A stretch of 34,778 bases of DNA from Frankiales bacterium (GCA_025965935.1 JAOPVZ010000084.1:1-34778); one strand, 5' to 3'; positions 25,810-33,752 are shown, numbered from the stretch's first letter. Notes: generated by a model not told the origin, from the letters alone. Translations and numbers: made by a program.

Positions 25810-26798
25810 CAGTTCCTGAGGTCGAGACACCCCTGACACCTGGGGCTCGGCGACTGTCGAGCTCCTGGTTGCGCGTGGAAGCCGTCCGTGACTACGGGAT
25901 CGTGTTCGCGTTCCTGGCGATGTTCATCACGCTGAGCCTGTCGAGCCCCGTCTTCCTGACGTCAGCGAACCTGCTCAACGTGCTGAACCAGTCATCCGAG
26001 GTCGGGATCATCGCGGTGGCAGGCACTCTGGTGGTGATCGCCGGCGGGTTCGACCTGTCCGTCGGCGCGATCTACGCGGTCGGCGGTGTCGTCGCAGCCC
26101 AGACCGTCCCCGACATCGGAGTGCCCGGTGCCTTGCTCGCCGGCGTGCTGGTCGGTCTCGGGTTCGGGATCTGCAACGGGGCGATCGTGACCGTCGGGCG
26201 CATCAACCCGTTCGTCGCGACCCTGGCGTCGCAGATCATCGTTCGAGGCATCGCGCTGGTGCTGACCGGGGGGACGTTGATCACCGTGACCGACCCGTCA
26301 TTCGCCACGCTGGGCCAGGGCTCGGTGTTCACCATCCGCTACGCGGTGCTGGTGTGGCTGGGCTTCGCGGTGATCGTGGCACTGCTCCTGGGTCGCACGA
26401 CGTTCGGCCGGTACGTGTACGCGGTCGGTGGCAACGCGGAAGCCGCGAGGCTCTCCGGTATCCGGGTGGGTCTCGTGCGTGGGGTCACGTTCGCGTTGTC
26501 GGGTCTGGCCGCGGGGCTCGCCGGCGTGGTGGTCGCGTCGCGTGTCTCGACCGGACAGGCCGACACCGGCGCTGGCCTGGAGCTGGCGGCCATCGCGGCG
26601 ATCGTGATCGGTGGAACCTCCATCCTCGGCGGCGAGGGCGCCATCTGGCGCACCGTCCTCGGCGTCGTGCTGATCACGCTGATCGGCAACGGTTTCAACC
26701 TGCTGAACGTCGATCCCACGTACCAGCAGATCTTCCAGGGCGTCATCATCCTGCTCGCCGTCGGCATCGACGCGTGGGCCCGACGGAGCCGGCGGTAG
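25806..26798 (+). CDS. Permease of importer B (RbsC type)
   Basis: A 330-residue BPD_transp_2 membrane protein with about nine hydrophobic segments, starting near residue 32 (YGIVFAFLAMFITLSL). Family motifs are VIAGGFDLSVGAIYAVGG (about 78-95), NPFVATLASQIIVRGIALVLTGG, YVYAVGGNAEAARLSGI at the coupling helix, and a conserved GTSILGGEGAIWRTVLG. A single permease gene means a homodimeric channel. Start GTG 25806 (GTGA overlap). Only four bases separate it from the amidohydrolase gene, tying transport to the downstream enzymes. Confidence 0.93.
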   Translation: MTVPEVETPLTPGARRLSSSWLRVEAVRDYGIVFAFLAMFITLSLSSPVFLTSANLLNVLNQSSEVGIIAVAGTLVVIAGGFDLSVGAIYAVGGVVAAQTVPDIGVPGALLAGVLVGLGFGICNGAIVTVGRINPFVATLASQIIVRGIALVLTGGTLITVTDPSFATLGQGSVFTIRYAVLVWLGFAVIVALLLGRTTFGRYVYAVGGNAEAARLSGIRVGLVRGVTFALSGLAAGLAGVVVASRVSTGQADTGAGLELAAIAAIVIGGTSILGGEGAIWRTVLGVVLITLIGNGFNLLNVDPTYQQIFQGVIILLAVGIDAWARRSRR

Positions 26799-26802
26799 TG
26801 GC

Positions 26803-28038
26803 GTGGTCGACAGCCCAAGGGCTCTCGTGAGCAGCGGAGCGCTGGTCCTCCGGGACGGCGTCGCGTTCGTAGGCCCCGAGCTCGAGCGCAGGCCGTTCTC
26901 GACCCTTCGCATGGAAGACGGCCTCATCACGGGGATCGACGAGAGCGTGAGGGGGTTCGACGGCCTGGTCCTCGACCTCGCGGGGGCCTTCGTCGTCCCT
27001 GGTCTCATCGACTGCCACGTGCACTTCGACCTGGCGGCGCACCCAGCCGCGTACGGCCACTGGAGCGCGTCGCCGTTGACGAGGTCGATGACATGCCTCC
27101 ACAACGGACTGGTGGCACTGACCAAGGGCATCACGACTGTCCGGGACCTCGGCTGCATCGACCACCTCGTCCTGGACTACGCCGGGCGAGTGGAGAGCGG
27201 GTCCCTGATCGGCCCTCGGGTGATCGCCGCCGGACGTCCGATCACCATCACCGGAGGCCATTTCGCGCAGTACGGCCGGGTGGCTGACGGACAGGCCGAG
27301 GTCCGCAAGGCCGTTCGCGAGCAGATCGGCGCCGGTGCCCGGGTGGTCAAGCTCATGGCGACCGGTGGGATCTCCTCACCCGGCGACCCGACCGCGAGCA
27401 CCCTCACGCAGGAGGAGATGGCGGTCGCCGTGGAGGAGGCGCACAAGCGCGGCATCACGGTGGCTGCGCATGCCCACAACCGGGCCGGGATCCTGGCGGC
27501 ACTGCAGGCAGGGGTCGACTCGATCGAGCACGCGGCCTTCGCCGACGACGAGTCCCTCGAAGCCATCATCTCGCACCAGGCGACGCTCGTCCCGACGGTC
27601 AGTGCCCTCAACAACATCGCGCCGGACGTAGGCATCCCGATCGAGACCGTGCGGAAGAGCCTGCAGGCGCGGCAGACCTACGTGGAGAGCACCGGCAGGG
27701 CCATTTCTGCCGGAGTCAGGATCGCGGCAGGAACGGATGCCGGCACCGCCTTGAACCCGATCGGCGGTCTTGTCGACGAGCTGGAGATGTACTGCGCAGG
27801 TGGCATGTCGTGGTTGGAAGCGGTTGCCGCCGCGACCGTGAACGCCGGTGCCCTTGTGGGCGGCGGCCTGGGTGTCATCGCGACCGGGCGACCGGCGGAC
27901 GTGATCGTGGTCGACGCGGATCCGGGCGAAGCGCTCACGACACTGCGCGAGCCACTGCACGTCATCAAAGGCGGCGCCCTCGTGGATCTGCCCTGGGTCA
28001 GGCAGACCATTGCCGAGGTTCGAGCGGTGGCGTCATGA
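26803..28038 (+). CDS. Metal-dependent amidohydrolase (imidazolonepropionase/prolidase-like)
   Basis: A 411-residue amidohydrolase-superfamily TIM barrel with an N- and C-terminal beta-sandwich. Metal ligands are HxH (His72, His74 in DCHVHFD), Lys183 (VVKLMATGG, probably carboxylated), a His of AAHAHN (223 or 225), His243 (SIEHAAF) and Asp312 (AGTDAGT), giving a binuclear site. The pattern resembles the group of Xaa-Pro dipeptidases, N-acyl-amino-acid hydrolases and imidazolonepropionase-like enzymes, so an amide or cyclic amide bond is the likely target. Start GTG 26803; GTG 26827 with AAGGG upstream is an alternative that loses eight residues. Confidence 0.88.
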   Translation: MVDSPRALVSSGALVLRDGVAFVGPELERRPFSTLRMEDGLITGIDESVRGFDGLVLDLAGAFVVPGLIDCHVHFDLAAHPAAYGHWSASPLTRSMTCLHNGLVALTKGITTVRDLGCIDHLVLDYAGRVESGSLIGPRVIAAGRPITITGGHFAQYGRVADGQAEVRKAVREQIGAGARVVKLMATGGISSPGDPTASTLTQEEMAVAVEEAHKRGITVAAHAHNRAGILAALQAGVDSIEHAAFADDESLEAIISHQATLVPTVSALNNIAPDVGIPIETVRKSLQARQTYVESTGRAISAGVRIAAGTDAGTALNPIGGLVDELEMYCAGGMSWLEAVAAATVNAGALVGGGLGVIATGRPADVIVVDADPGEALTTLREPLHVIKGGALVDLPWVRQTIAEVRAVAS

Positions 28039-28790
28039 CCGGGCTGCTGACGGGCCGGGTCGCCCTGGTGACGGGAGCGGCGAGCGGCATCGGCGCTGCC
28101 ATTGCCGAGGCCTACGCGCGCGAAGGGGCGACCCTCTGCCTGGTCGACATCTCGACCGGGACCGGCCTCGCCGACGTGGCGAAGCGCTGTGAGGACTGGG
28201 GAGTCCGAACCATCACCCTGCTCGCCGACGTCTCCAAGGAGGACGACGTCACGCGAGCCTTCGCTGATGCCGAGGCCGAGCTCGGTGCAGTAGACATCCT
28301 CGTCAACAACGCCGGGATCCTGACCGAGTGCAGGGTCAGTGATATGTCGGCCGCGATGTTCGACGAGCTGATCGCGGTCGACCTGCGCAGCGTCTTCCTG
28401 TGCAGCCGGGCTGCCATTCCGGGCATGCAGCGCAAGCAGTTCGGCCGGATCATCAACGTGTCCTCCCAGCTGGGCCAGAAGGGCGGTGTCGGCCTGGCGC
28501 ACTACAGCGCGGCCAAGGCGGGCGTCATCGGCTTCACCCGTGCACTGGCTCGCGAGCTCGCTCGGGACGGGATCACCGTGAACTCCATCGCGCCGGGTCC
28601 GATCCACACCGCGCTCTCGTCCGACCTCTCGGACGAGTGGATCCGCACCCTCACCGAAAGCCTTCCGCTCGGCCGTTTCGGGTACCCGGATGAGGTAGCC
28701 CCCACCGCCGTGCTGCTGGCGAGCGAGCCAGGCGGCAACCTGTACACCGGCCAGACCCTTGGGCCCAACAGCGGCGACGTCATGCCGTGA
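28035..28790 (+). CDS. Short-chain dehydrogenase/reductase (classical)
   Basis: A 251-residue classical SDR: TGAASGIGAAIA (cofactor loop, 14-25), Asp38 after strand 2 (CLVDIS) favouring NAD, ADVSKEDD, NNAGI, INVSSQ (catalytic Ser), and YSAAK (catalytic Tyr and Lys). The C-terminal part has LGRFGYPDEVAPTAVLLAS and ends GQTLGPNSGDVMP, somewhat different from the usual GGxxLxVDGG. It oxidises a hydroxyl or reduces a ketone in the operon B pathway; substrate unknown. ATGA overlap with the amidohydrolase gene. Confidence 0.9.
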   Translation: MTGLLTGRVALVTGAASGIGAAIAEAYAREGATLCLVDISTGTGLADVAKRCEDWGVRTITLLADVSKEDDVTRAFADAEAELGAVDILVNNAGILTECRVSDMSAAMFDELIAVDLRSVFLCSRAAIPGMQRKQFGRIINVSSQLGQKGGVGLAHYSAAKAGVIGFTRALARELARDGITVNSIAPGPIHTALSSDLSDEWIRTLTESLPLGRFGYPDEVAPTAVLLASEPGGNLYTGQTLGPNSGDVMP

Positions 28791-28812
28791 CGTGCCAAGC
28801 GGAAAGGCTGAC

Positions 28813-29505
28813 GTGATCGAGGTCTTCGGCAAGGAGGTCTACACAGAGCTCGCCGAGCTCGTGGACCCTGCCCACACTGCGCTCGTCCTGGTGGACATGC
28901 AGCGCGACTTCCTGGAACGGGACGGGTTCTTCGGTGGCCTGGGCATCGACTTGACCATGTACGACCGGACCCGGCCACGCCTTGCCGGCCTGCTGGCCGC
29001 AGCGCGACAACAGGGTCTGCTGGTGGTCCATGTGCAGAACACGGCGCTCGCGGACGGGCGCAGCGACTCTCCAGCGCAGCTCCGCTTCTACCTGCGCCTG
29101 CACGCGGCGGCCCGAGATGACGGACCTCCGTTGCGTTACACCGTGCCGGGGACGCCGGGGCACGACTTCGTCGAGGAGTTCGTGCCGAAGGCCGGTGAGC
29201 TGACCGTCCGGAAGTACCGGTCCAGCGGGTTCTGGGGCACGAACCTCGACCTGGTGCTCGAGAGCAACGGCATCAAGACGGTCGTGGTCGCTGGCTGCAC
29301 GACCGAGGGTTGCGTGGAGTCGACGGCACGCGACGCGCTGTTCTGCAACTACTACGTGGTCATCGCCGCTGACTGCGTCGGGAGCGATGACCAGGAGCAG
29401 CACGACGCGTCGATGCTGCTGATGCGGCACCGGTTCGATCTCGCCGACTCCTCAGACCTCATCGCGACATGGGACGAGGCTTCGTCTGCGTCGGCGGGGG
29501 AGTGA
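28813..29505 (+). CDS. Isochorismatase-family cysteine hydrolase
   Basis: A 230-residue enzyme with a complete catalytic triad of the family: Asp28 (LVDMQRDF), Lys134 (TVRKYRSSGF) and Cys167 (GCTTEGCVESTARDA). The cis-peptide region before Cys167 is as in amidases of this fold (N-carbamoylsarcosine amidase, ureidoacrylate amidase RutB, maleamate amidase) rather than true isochorismatases, so release of ammonia or carbamate from an amide is likely. GTG 28813 is preceded by GGAAAGG. The gap to the SDR is 22 bases and to the MAL-like gene seven, so all are one operon. Confidence 0.9.
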   Translation: MIEVFGKEVYTELAELVDPAHTALVLVDMQRDFLERDGFFGGLGIDLTMYDRTRPRLAGLLAAARQQGLLVVHVQNTALADGRSDSPAQLRFYLRLHAAARDDGPPLRYTVPGTPGHDFVEEFVPKAGELTVRKYRSSGFWGTNLDLVLESNGIKTVVVAGCTTEGCVESTARDALFCNYYVVIAADCVGSDDQEQHDASMLLMRHRFDLADSSDLIATWDEASSASAGE

Positions 29506-29512
29506 AGCGCGT

Positions 29513-30802
29513 GTGAGGATCGTCGATGTGGTGTGCGTGCCCGCGCGCGCCGGCTTCTTCACCGACGATGCGGCAGCCATAGCCGCCGGGGCGAAGCACG
29601 ATGGCTTTCGGTACGCCGGTCCGCCGCTCACCCCGGGTTTCACGCAGATCCGCCAGCCCGGGGAGGCGTTGTCGGTGCTGCTCCTGCTCGAGGACGGTCA
29701 GGTCGCCCATGGGGACTGCGCCGCCGTGCAGTACTCGGGTGTCGGCGGGCGCGATCCAGTCTTCACCGCTGCCCTCGCCGGCAATGCCGTGCTGGAGGCC
29801 GTCGCCCCGGCGCTGATCGGTGCGGAGGTTGACGACTTCGCCGCTCTTTCGGCGCGCCTCGACGACCTCCGGTTCGGCGGAAGGCCGCTGCACACTGCGG
29901 TCCGGTACGGCGTGTCACAGGCGCTGCTCGACGCTGCCGCTCGCGCTCGGGGGATCACCATGGCAGAGGTGGTGCGCGACGACTGGGACACGGGTGTCGA
30001 GCTCGGCCCGGTGCCGATGTTCGTGCAGTCCGGCGACGACCGCTACGCCAACGTGGACAAGATGATCCTCAAGCAGGCCGGGGCGCTGCCGCACGGCCTG
30101 GTGAACAACGTGGAGACGAAGCTCGGCCTCCAGGGCGAGATCCTGGCCGAGTACGTGACGTGGGTGCGGGACCGGGTGCTCGCACTACGAGCCGGCTCCG
30201 ACTACGTACCGACGTTGCACTTCGACGTCTACGGGACAGTGGGCGCGGCCTTCGGCGGGGACACCGAGCTGATCGCGGACTACCTGGCGCGGCTGGGGGA
30301 GCTGGCCGCCCCGTTCGCCCTCACGATCGAGCAAGCTGTCGACGCGGGGAGCACCCCGGACCAGGTCAAGGCGATGTCGTCCTTGCGGGAGGCCTTGAGC
30401 AGCCGGGGGTCGAACGTCTCGCTGGCTGTCGACGAGTGGTGCAACACCTTGGCGGACATCGAGCAGTTCGTCGCCGCTCGAGCGGTCGACGTCGTGCACG
30501 TGAAGACGCCGGACCTGGGCGGGCTGCACGCAACGATCGAGGCGCTGCTGCTCGTCCGTCGTTCCGGGTTGCGCGCGTACTGCGGTGGCACCTGCAACGA
30601 GACAGACCGGTCCGCGCAGGTGTGCGCCCACGTCGCCATGGCCTGCGGAGCGGCGCAGGTGCTGGCCAAGCCGGGCATGGGCGTCGACGAGGGCCTGATG
30701 GTCGTCGGGAACGAGATGGCTCGGGTGACGGCGCTGGCAGCGTCCCGCAGCGCCCGTCCGGACGCCACGCCAGCGGTTGACGGTCGGCGGCGCTCGTCGT
30801 AA
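29513..30802 (+). CDS. Methylaspartate ammonia-lyase (MAL) homologue, enolase superfamily
   Basis: A 429-residue homologue of the enzyme that deaminates 3-methylaspartate to mesaconate. The numbering coincides with clostridial/Citrobacter MAL: bases His194 (LPHGLVNN) and Lys331 (VKTPDLGG); Mg ligands Asp238 (LHFDVYG), Glu273 (TIEQAVDAG), Asp307 (AVDEWCNT); substrate contacts Gln73, Gln172, Thr360, Cys361 (YCGGTCNETDRS), Leu384. The one difference I see is His329 where characterised MALs, as I recall, have Gln329. The C-terminus is an Arg/Ser-rich tail. No glutamate mutase gene accompanies it, so the substrate may not be methylaspartate. GTG 29513 follows GGGGGAG. It overlaps the TetR gene. 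Confidence 0.88.
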   Translation: MRIVDVVCVPARAGFFTDDAAAIAAGAKHDGFRYAGPPLTPGFTQIRQPGEALSVLLLLEDGQVAHGDCAAVQYSGVGGRDPVFTAALAGNAVLEAVAPALIGAEVDDFAALSARLDDLRFGGRPLHTAVRYGVSQALLDAAARARGITMAEVVRDDWDTGVELGPVPMFVQSGDDRYANVDKMILKQAGALPHGLVNNVETKLGLQGEILAEYVTWVRDRVLALRAGSDYVPTLHFDVYGTVGAAFGGDTELIADYLARLGELAAPFALTIEQAVDAGSTPDQVKAMSSLREALSSRGSNVSLAVDEWCNTLADIEQFVAARAVDVVHVKTPDLGGLHATIEALLLVRRSGLRAYCGGTCNETDRSAQVCAHVAMACGAAQVLAKPGMGVDEGLMVVGNEMARVTALAASRSARPDATPAVDGRRRSS

Positions 30803-31427
30803 GTTCCTGGACATCAGTACAGATAGTCTCAAGGCCGAGCAGCCTGCGACCGACGGGCGCCGCGCCCGTGGAGCAGCCAGTCGGCAGGCGATCCTGGAGG
30901 CCACGGCCAGGGTGATCGCGACGGCCGGACTCACCTCGGTGACCCACCGAGCGGTGGCGGCCGAGGCGGGGGTCTCGACGGCCTTGACGACGTACCACTT
31001 CGCCTCCCTCGACGACCTGCTGCAAGCGACGCTGTCGTCGCTGTCGGCGACCGCTGTCGCGCGGCTCGCCGCGGCGGCCGAGCTGGCCCGGTCCGGAGAG
31101 CTGTCGCTGGCTGACGCCGCGGCGACCTTCCTGATCGAGGAGCTCGGGCCGAACCGCCACAGCTTCATCGCCAGTCTCGAGCTGCAGTTCGCCTCGGTGC
31201 GCCGCCCCGCATGGTCGCCCGTGATGACCAGCACGCATGAGGCGTTCGTCGAGCTGATCCAGCACTACGTCAATGACGAGGAGGCCGCGAGGGCCATCTT
31301 CTCGGCGGCCTTCGGGTTCGCGGTCCTGCACGTTCTGGAGGGCCGCACGCCACCCAAGGGCACCTGCCGGAAGTTCGTGGCGGACCTTGTCAGCCGCTAC
31401 GACGTGCCGGACCCACGCCGGTCATGA
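30777..31427 (+). CDS. TetR-family transcriptional regulator
   Basis: A repressor of about 216 residues with the N-terminal HTH: GAASRQAILEATARVIATAG, then LTSVTHRAVAAEAGVSTALTTYHFASLDDLL. The C-terminal ligand domain (from about 85) is of no specific class. The start is uncertain: the only in-frame conventional codon before the HTH is TTG at 30777, inside the end of the MAL-like gene and without a clear ribosome-binding site; the region 30803-30835 (locally AT-richer) could instead hold its promoter. Its stop overlaps the DUF2236 gene as ATGA, so it most likely regulates that oxygenase, and perhaps the operon upstream. Confidence 0.82.
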   Translation: MTVGGARRKFLDISTDSLKAEQPATDGRRARGAASRQAILEATARVIATAGLTSVTHRAVAAEAGVSTALTTYHFASLDDLLQATLSSLSATAVARLAAAAELARSGELSLADAAATFLIEELGPNRHSFIASLELQFASVRRPAWSPVMTSTHEAFVELIQHYVNDEEAARAIFSAAFGFAVLHVLEGRTPPKGTCRKFVADLVSRYDVPDPRRS

Positions 31428-32647
31428 CCGACACGGACCAGGGAGCAGCCTCGATGAGCACTCGACCAGAACGCGGCACGTCAGAGATCGCCTGGCCGCG
31501 CTCTCGGGGTACGAGGTCGAGCCTGATCGCTCAGTTCGGCTCCGAGCGCGCCGACCTGGCCGGATGGGCGCTCACGTCCGGCGACCCGCTGGCGGACGCC
31601 GTCGTGGCGGACGTCCACGACGGGCACCCGGAGGCTCGCCAGGCGGTTCAGCTGGGCATCCGGAACGGGCTGGAATCCCTCGACGACCCGCCGGACTCTG
31701 TCGTCGCCCTCCTGAGCCACACGGAGCGGTTGCCCGCCTACGCCGACGACCACCTGCTCGACCACGGGTCGGCACCCTTCTTCACCATGCCGCCTCCCGT
31801 GCACCTGATCTCGCTGAGCGCAGGCGCCTTGATCCGGGTGTACGAGTCACCCTCGATCGCCGCCGTGCTGACCAGCACCGGGCGCCTCGTCGACGGGGCC
31901 GAGCGGCGTATCCGGGAGACCGGAACGTGGGTCGCGACGGCGATGCTGCCCGGCTCGCTGAGGGTCGGCCAGCCGGGTTACGTGGCCACGTTGCAGGTGC
32001 GCCTGTTGCACGCCAACATGCGCCGGCTCGTGCGCAGCCGTGGTTTCGACGAGAGCGCGTACGGCACACCGATCAACCAGGTGGATCTCGCACGTACCTG
32101 GATGGACTTCACCATCACGTCGCTGCGGGCCGAGGAGCTGATGGGTTTCGGGCTGACGACCAGCGAGACGGCCTCGCTCTACCGCTGCTGGTGGTTGCTA
32201 GGCCACCAGCTGGGCATCGACGCGCGCCTGATCGAGGGCATTTCGAGCCATGAGCAGGCCCGTCGTGTCGACGAGCTCCTGCAGGCCGTCACCGGCCCGC
32301 TCGTCGCCGACTCGGCGACGCTCGCCGCAGCCACCCTCGGGTCGATCGCGGGCCAGCTCCACGAGGTGCTCAACGTGCCGGAGCCGATAGGTTCCAGGGC
32401 ATTGAGCGCACTCGCCCGACGGTTCCACGGCGATGCCATCGCCGACGAGCTGGGGATCGCGTCGTCCGGCGTGGCCGATGCGGTCATCGCGCGGGCGATC
32501 TCCGTGATCCGATCCCGTCGGGTCAAGGCGCGCCAGGACTCCGTGCGGTGGCAGCACAACCAGGACAAGAACCTCGCCGAGCTGCGCGCCCAGCTCGCCG
32601 AGGCCGAGCAAGCCCAGTACCAGACCCCTGGCCAGCTCATCCACTAG
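31424..32647 (+). CDS. MpaB/Lcp-type heme oxygenase-like protein (DUF2236)
   Basis: A 407-residue mainly helical protein of the DUF2236 family, which includes fungal MpaB and the rubber oxygenase Lcp, a b-type heme protein cleaving C=C bonds. It shows the family's Arg/Thr pair in RRIRETGTW (Arg164, Thr168), the probable heme ligand His196 in QVRLLHANMRR, and RTWMDFTITSLRAEELMG. Unlike secreted Lcp it has no Tat or Sec signal, so it is likely cytoplasmic. The C-terminus is charged and helical (LAELRAQLAEAEQAQ), possibly coiled coil. The ATG at 31424 is coupled to the TetR stop; ATG 31454 with an AGGGAG site is an alternative. Substrate unknown. Confidence 0.78.
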   Translation: MTDTDQGAASMSTRPERGTSEIAWPRSRGTRSSLIAQFGSERADLAGWALTSGDPLADAVVADVHDGHPEARQAVQLGIRNGLESLDDPPDSVVALLSHTERLPAYADDHLLDHGSAPFFTMPPPVHLISLSAGALIRVYESPSIAAVLTSTGRLVDGAERRIRETGTWVATAMLPGSLRVGQPGYVATLQVRLLHANMRRLVRSRGFDESAYGTPINQVDLARTWMDFTITSLRAEELMGFGLTTSETASLYRCWWLLGHQLGIDARLIEGISSHEQARRVDELLQAVTGPLVADSATLAAATLGSIAGQLHEVLNVPEPIGSRALSALARRFHGDAIADELGIASSGVADAVIARAISVIRSRRVKARQDSVRWQHNQDKNLAELRAQLAEAEQAQYQTPGQLIH

Positions 32648-32718
32648 CGGCCCGAGCTGCTCGTCCCGGCGCGCACACGCTCGCCGGCGATGCGGACAGT
32701 GGGGACGGCACACGTGCG

Positions 32719-33084
32719 GTGGAGCCAGCGGCGTCCACCCTGCTCGCGCTCCCCGGTTGCGGCAGGCGACCGGCGCCGAGGCGCACCAGTTGATCGCCGG
32801 CCACGCGAGTGCGCGGGGGTGGTGGTCGCCGACCGGATCACCGCTGATGCTCGCGCTCTTCTGACGGCCTCAGGATGGTCGTGGCTGGATCTGCGCGGGC
32901 GATCGTCGGTGGCGTCGCCGTGGCCGCGTGGCTCGGTCAGGCCCACCGGGTCACCCGCGACGTGGACACCGTCGTCGACCAGGACCACTTGCCGGCGGCG
33001 ATCGCCGTGCTGCGGGGCCGGGTTCACGTCCCCGGATCTTCGCAAGGCGAATCCCGGCGTTGGGGTCGAGAGCGCTCGGGCTAG
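32719..33084 (+). pseudogene. Remnant of an AbiEi/AbiEii-like toxin-antitoxin pair
   Basis: Three frames each keep a piece. VEPAASTLLALPGCGRR (from 32719, frame 1), HQLIAGHASAR (from 32784, another frame) and VVVADRITADARALL with GWSWLDLRGR (from 32819, a third frame) together resemble the N-terminal half of an AbiEi-type antitoxin. From about 32905 the frame switches to GGVAVAAWLG followed by RVTRDVDTVVD, the start of an AbiEii-like nucleotidyltransferase toxin, which stops at 33084 after about 50 residues. No piece could make a complete protein. The family names rest on motif memory and are moderately sure; the broken state is clear. The stretch 32648-32718 holds nothing I recognise. Confidence 0.5.
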
Positions 33085-33716
33085 GGCACCAGCGGGGGTT
33101 CAGGGGTGTTGGCCAGGGACACGGTGAGAACTGCGTGCACTGCGGCGCTCACCCGTGCGGCTACGGCGTCCGGTGTCGAGCTGTCGAGTTTGCCGTCGAG
33201 GTGCAGGAACGCGAGTCCATGGACGAGCGCCCAGATTGCTGTCGACAACGCGTCGGGGTCGGCCGTCGGGAAGCACCGCTCGACGATCGCACCGACGTAC
33301 GTTGCGATCGCCGCTGTCGCGGCCACGCGCTCGCCGCTGTCCCGGTCACACGGCTCACCGAACATCACGCGGAACAGCGCGGGCCGCTGCAGCGCGAACC
33401 GGACGTAGGCCACCGCCACGGCGGCGAGGTCGTCCGTTGTCGACGGTGATGGGTGTGCGGTCGCGAGGTACTCGGCGAGCTCGCGGTAGCCCACGGCGGC
33501 CACGGCGGAAAGGAGCGCGTCGCGGTCGGCGTAGTGGCGATACGGCGCGGACGGGGCAACGCCGGCGCGTCGCGCCGCGGCTCGCAGCGAGAGCTCGGTG
33601 GCGCCGCCTTCTTCGAGCAGTTCAAGAGCGGCGCTCACCAGCGCAGCGCGCAGATCTCCGTGGTGGTAAGTGCCGCCCGTCGTCCGCACAGATCGCCCGT
33701 CCTCCCATGTGGACAC
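33081..33716 (-). CDS. TetR-family regulator with WHG-type C-terminal domain
   Basis: A 211-residue regulator: YHHGDLRAALVSAALELLEEGG leads into the HTH LSLRAAARRAGVAPSAPYRHYADRDALLSAV, the usual beginning of the TetR_C_33/WHG group. The C-terminal domain has FALQRPALFRVMFG and IWALVHGLAFLHLDG, the latter giving the W-HG signature. Divergent from the Old Yellow Enzyme gene with a clear dyad between the starts, so it probably represses that gene and itself. The ATG at 33716 sits at the edge of the operator. The ligand is presumably an electrophile or a substrate of the oxidoreductase (inference). Confidence 0.9.
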   Translation of the reverse strand: MSTWEDGRSVRTTGGTYHHGDLRAALVSAALELLEEGGATELSLRAAARRAGVAPSAPYRHYADRDALLSAVAAVGYRELAEYLATAHPSPSTTDDLAAVAVAYVRFALQRPALFRVMFGEPCDRDSGERVAATAAIATYVGAIVERCFPTADPDALSTAIWALVHGLAFLHLDGKLDSSTPDAVAARVSAAVHAVLTVSLANTPEPPLVP

Positions 33717-33717
33717 T

Positions 33718-33752
33718 GCTCACACCCTCGGTTAGTGTGAGCGCCGTTCACA
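33718..33752. promoter_or_regulatory. TetR operator between divergent TetR and oxidoreductase genes
   Basis: GCTCACAC (33718-33725) and GTGTGAGC (33735-33742) are perfect 8-bp arms around a nine-base centre, a typical TetR dyad. A second overlapping dyad, TGTGA (33736-33740) and TCACA (33748-33752), extends it to the right, so two dimers could bind side by side. The site lies two bases upstream of the TetR start and 29 before the oxidoreductase ATG. Confidence 0.65.

Noticed and set aside
20968-29505. Classical allantoin/urate catabolic cluster
   Set aside because: Only a PuuE-like protein is present; no urate oxidase, HIU hydrolase, OHCU decarboxylase, allantoicase or ureidoglycolate enzyme is seen.
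28813-29505. Siderophore isochorismatase
   Set aside because: No entA/B/C/E-like or NRPS genes nearby; active-site context and neighbours fit an amidase better.
31424-32647. Secreted rubber oxygenase Lcp
   Set aside because: The length is similar but no Tat signal or other export signal is present, and the neighbours do not suggest polyisoprene use.
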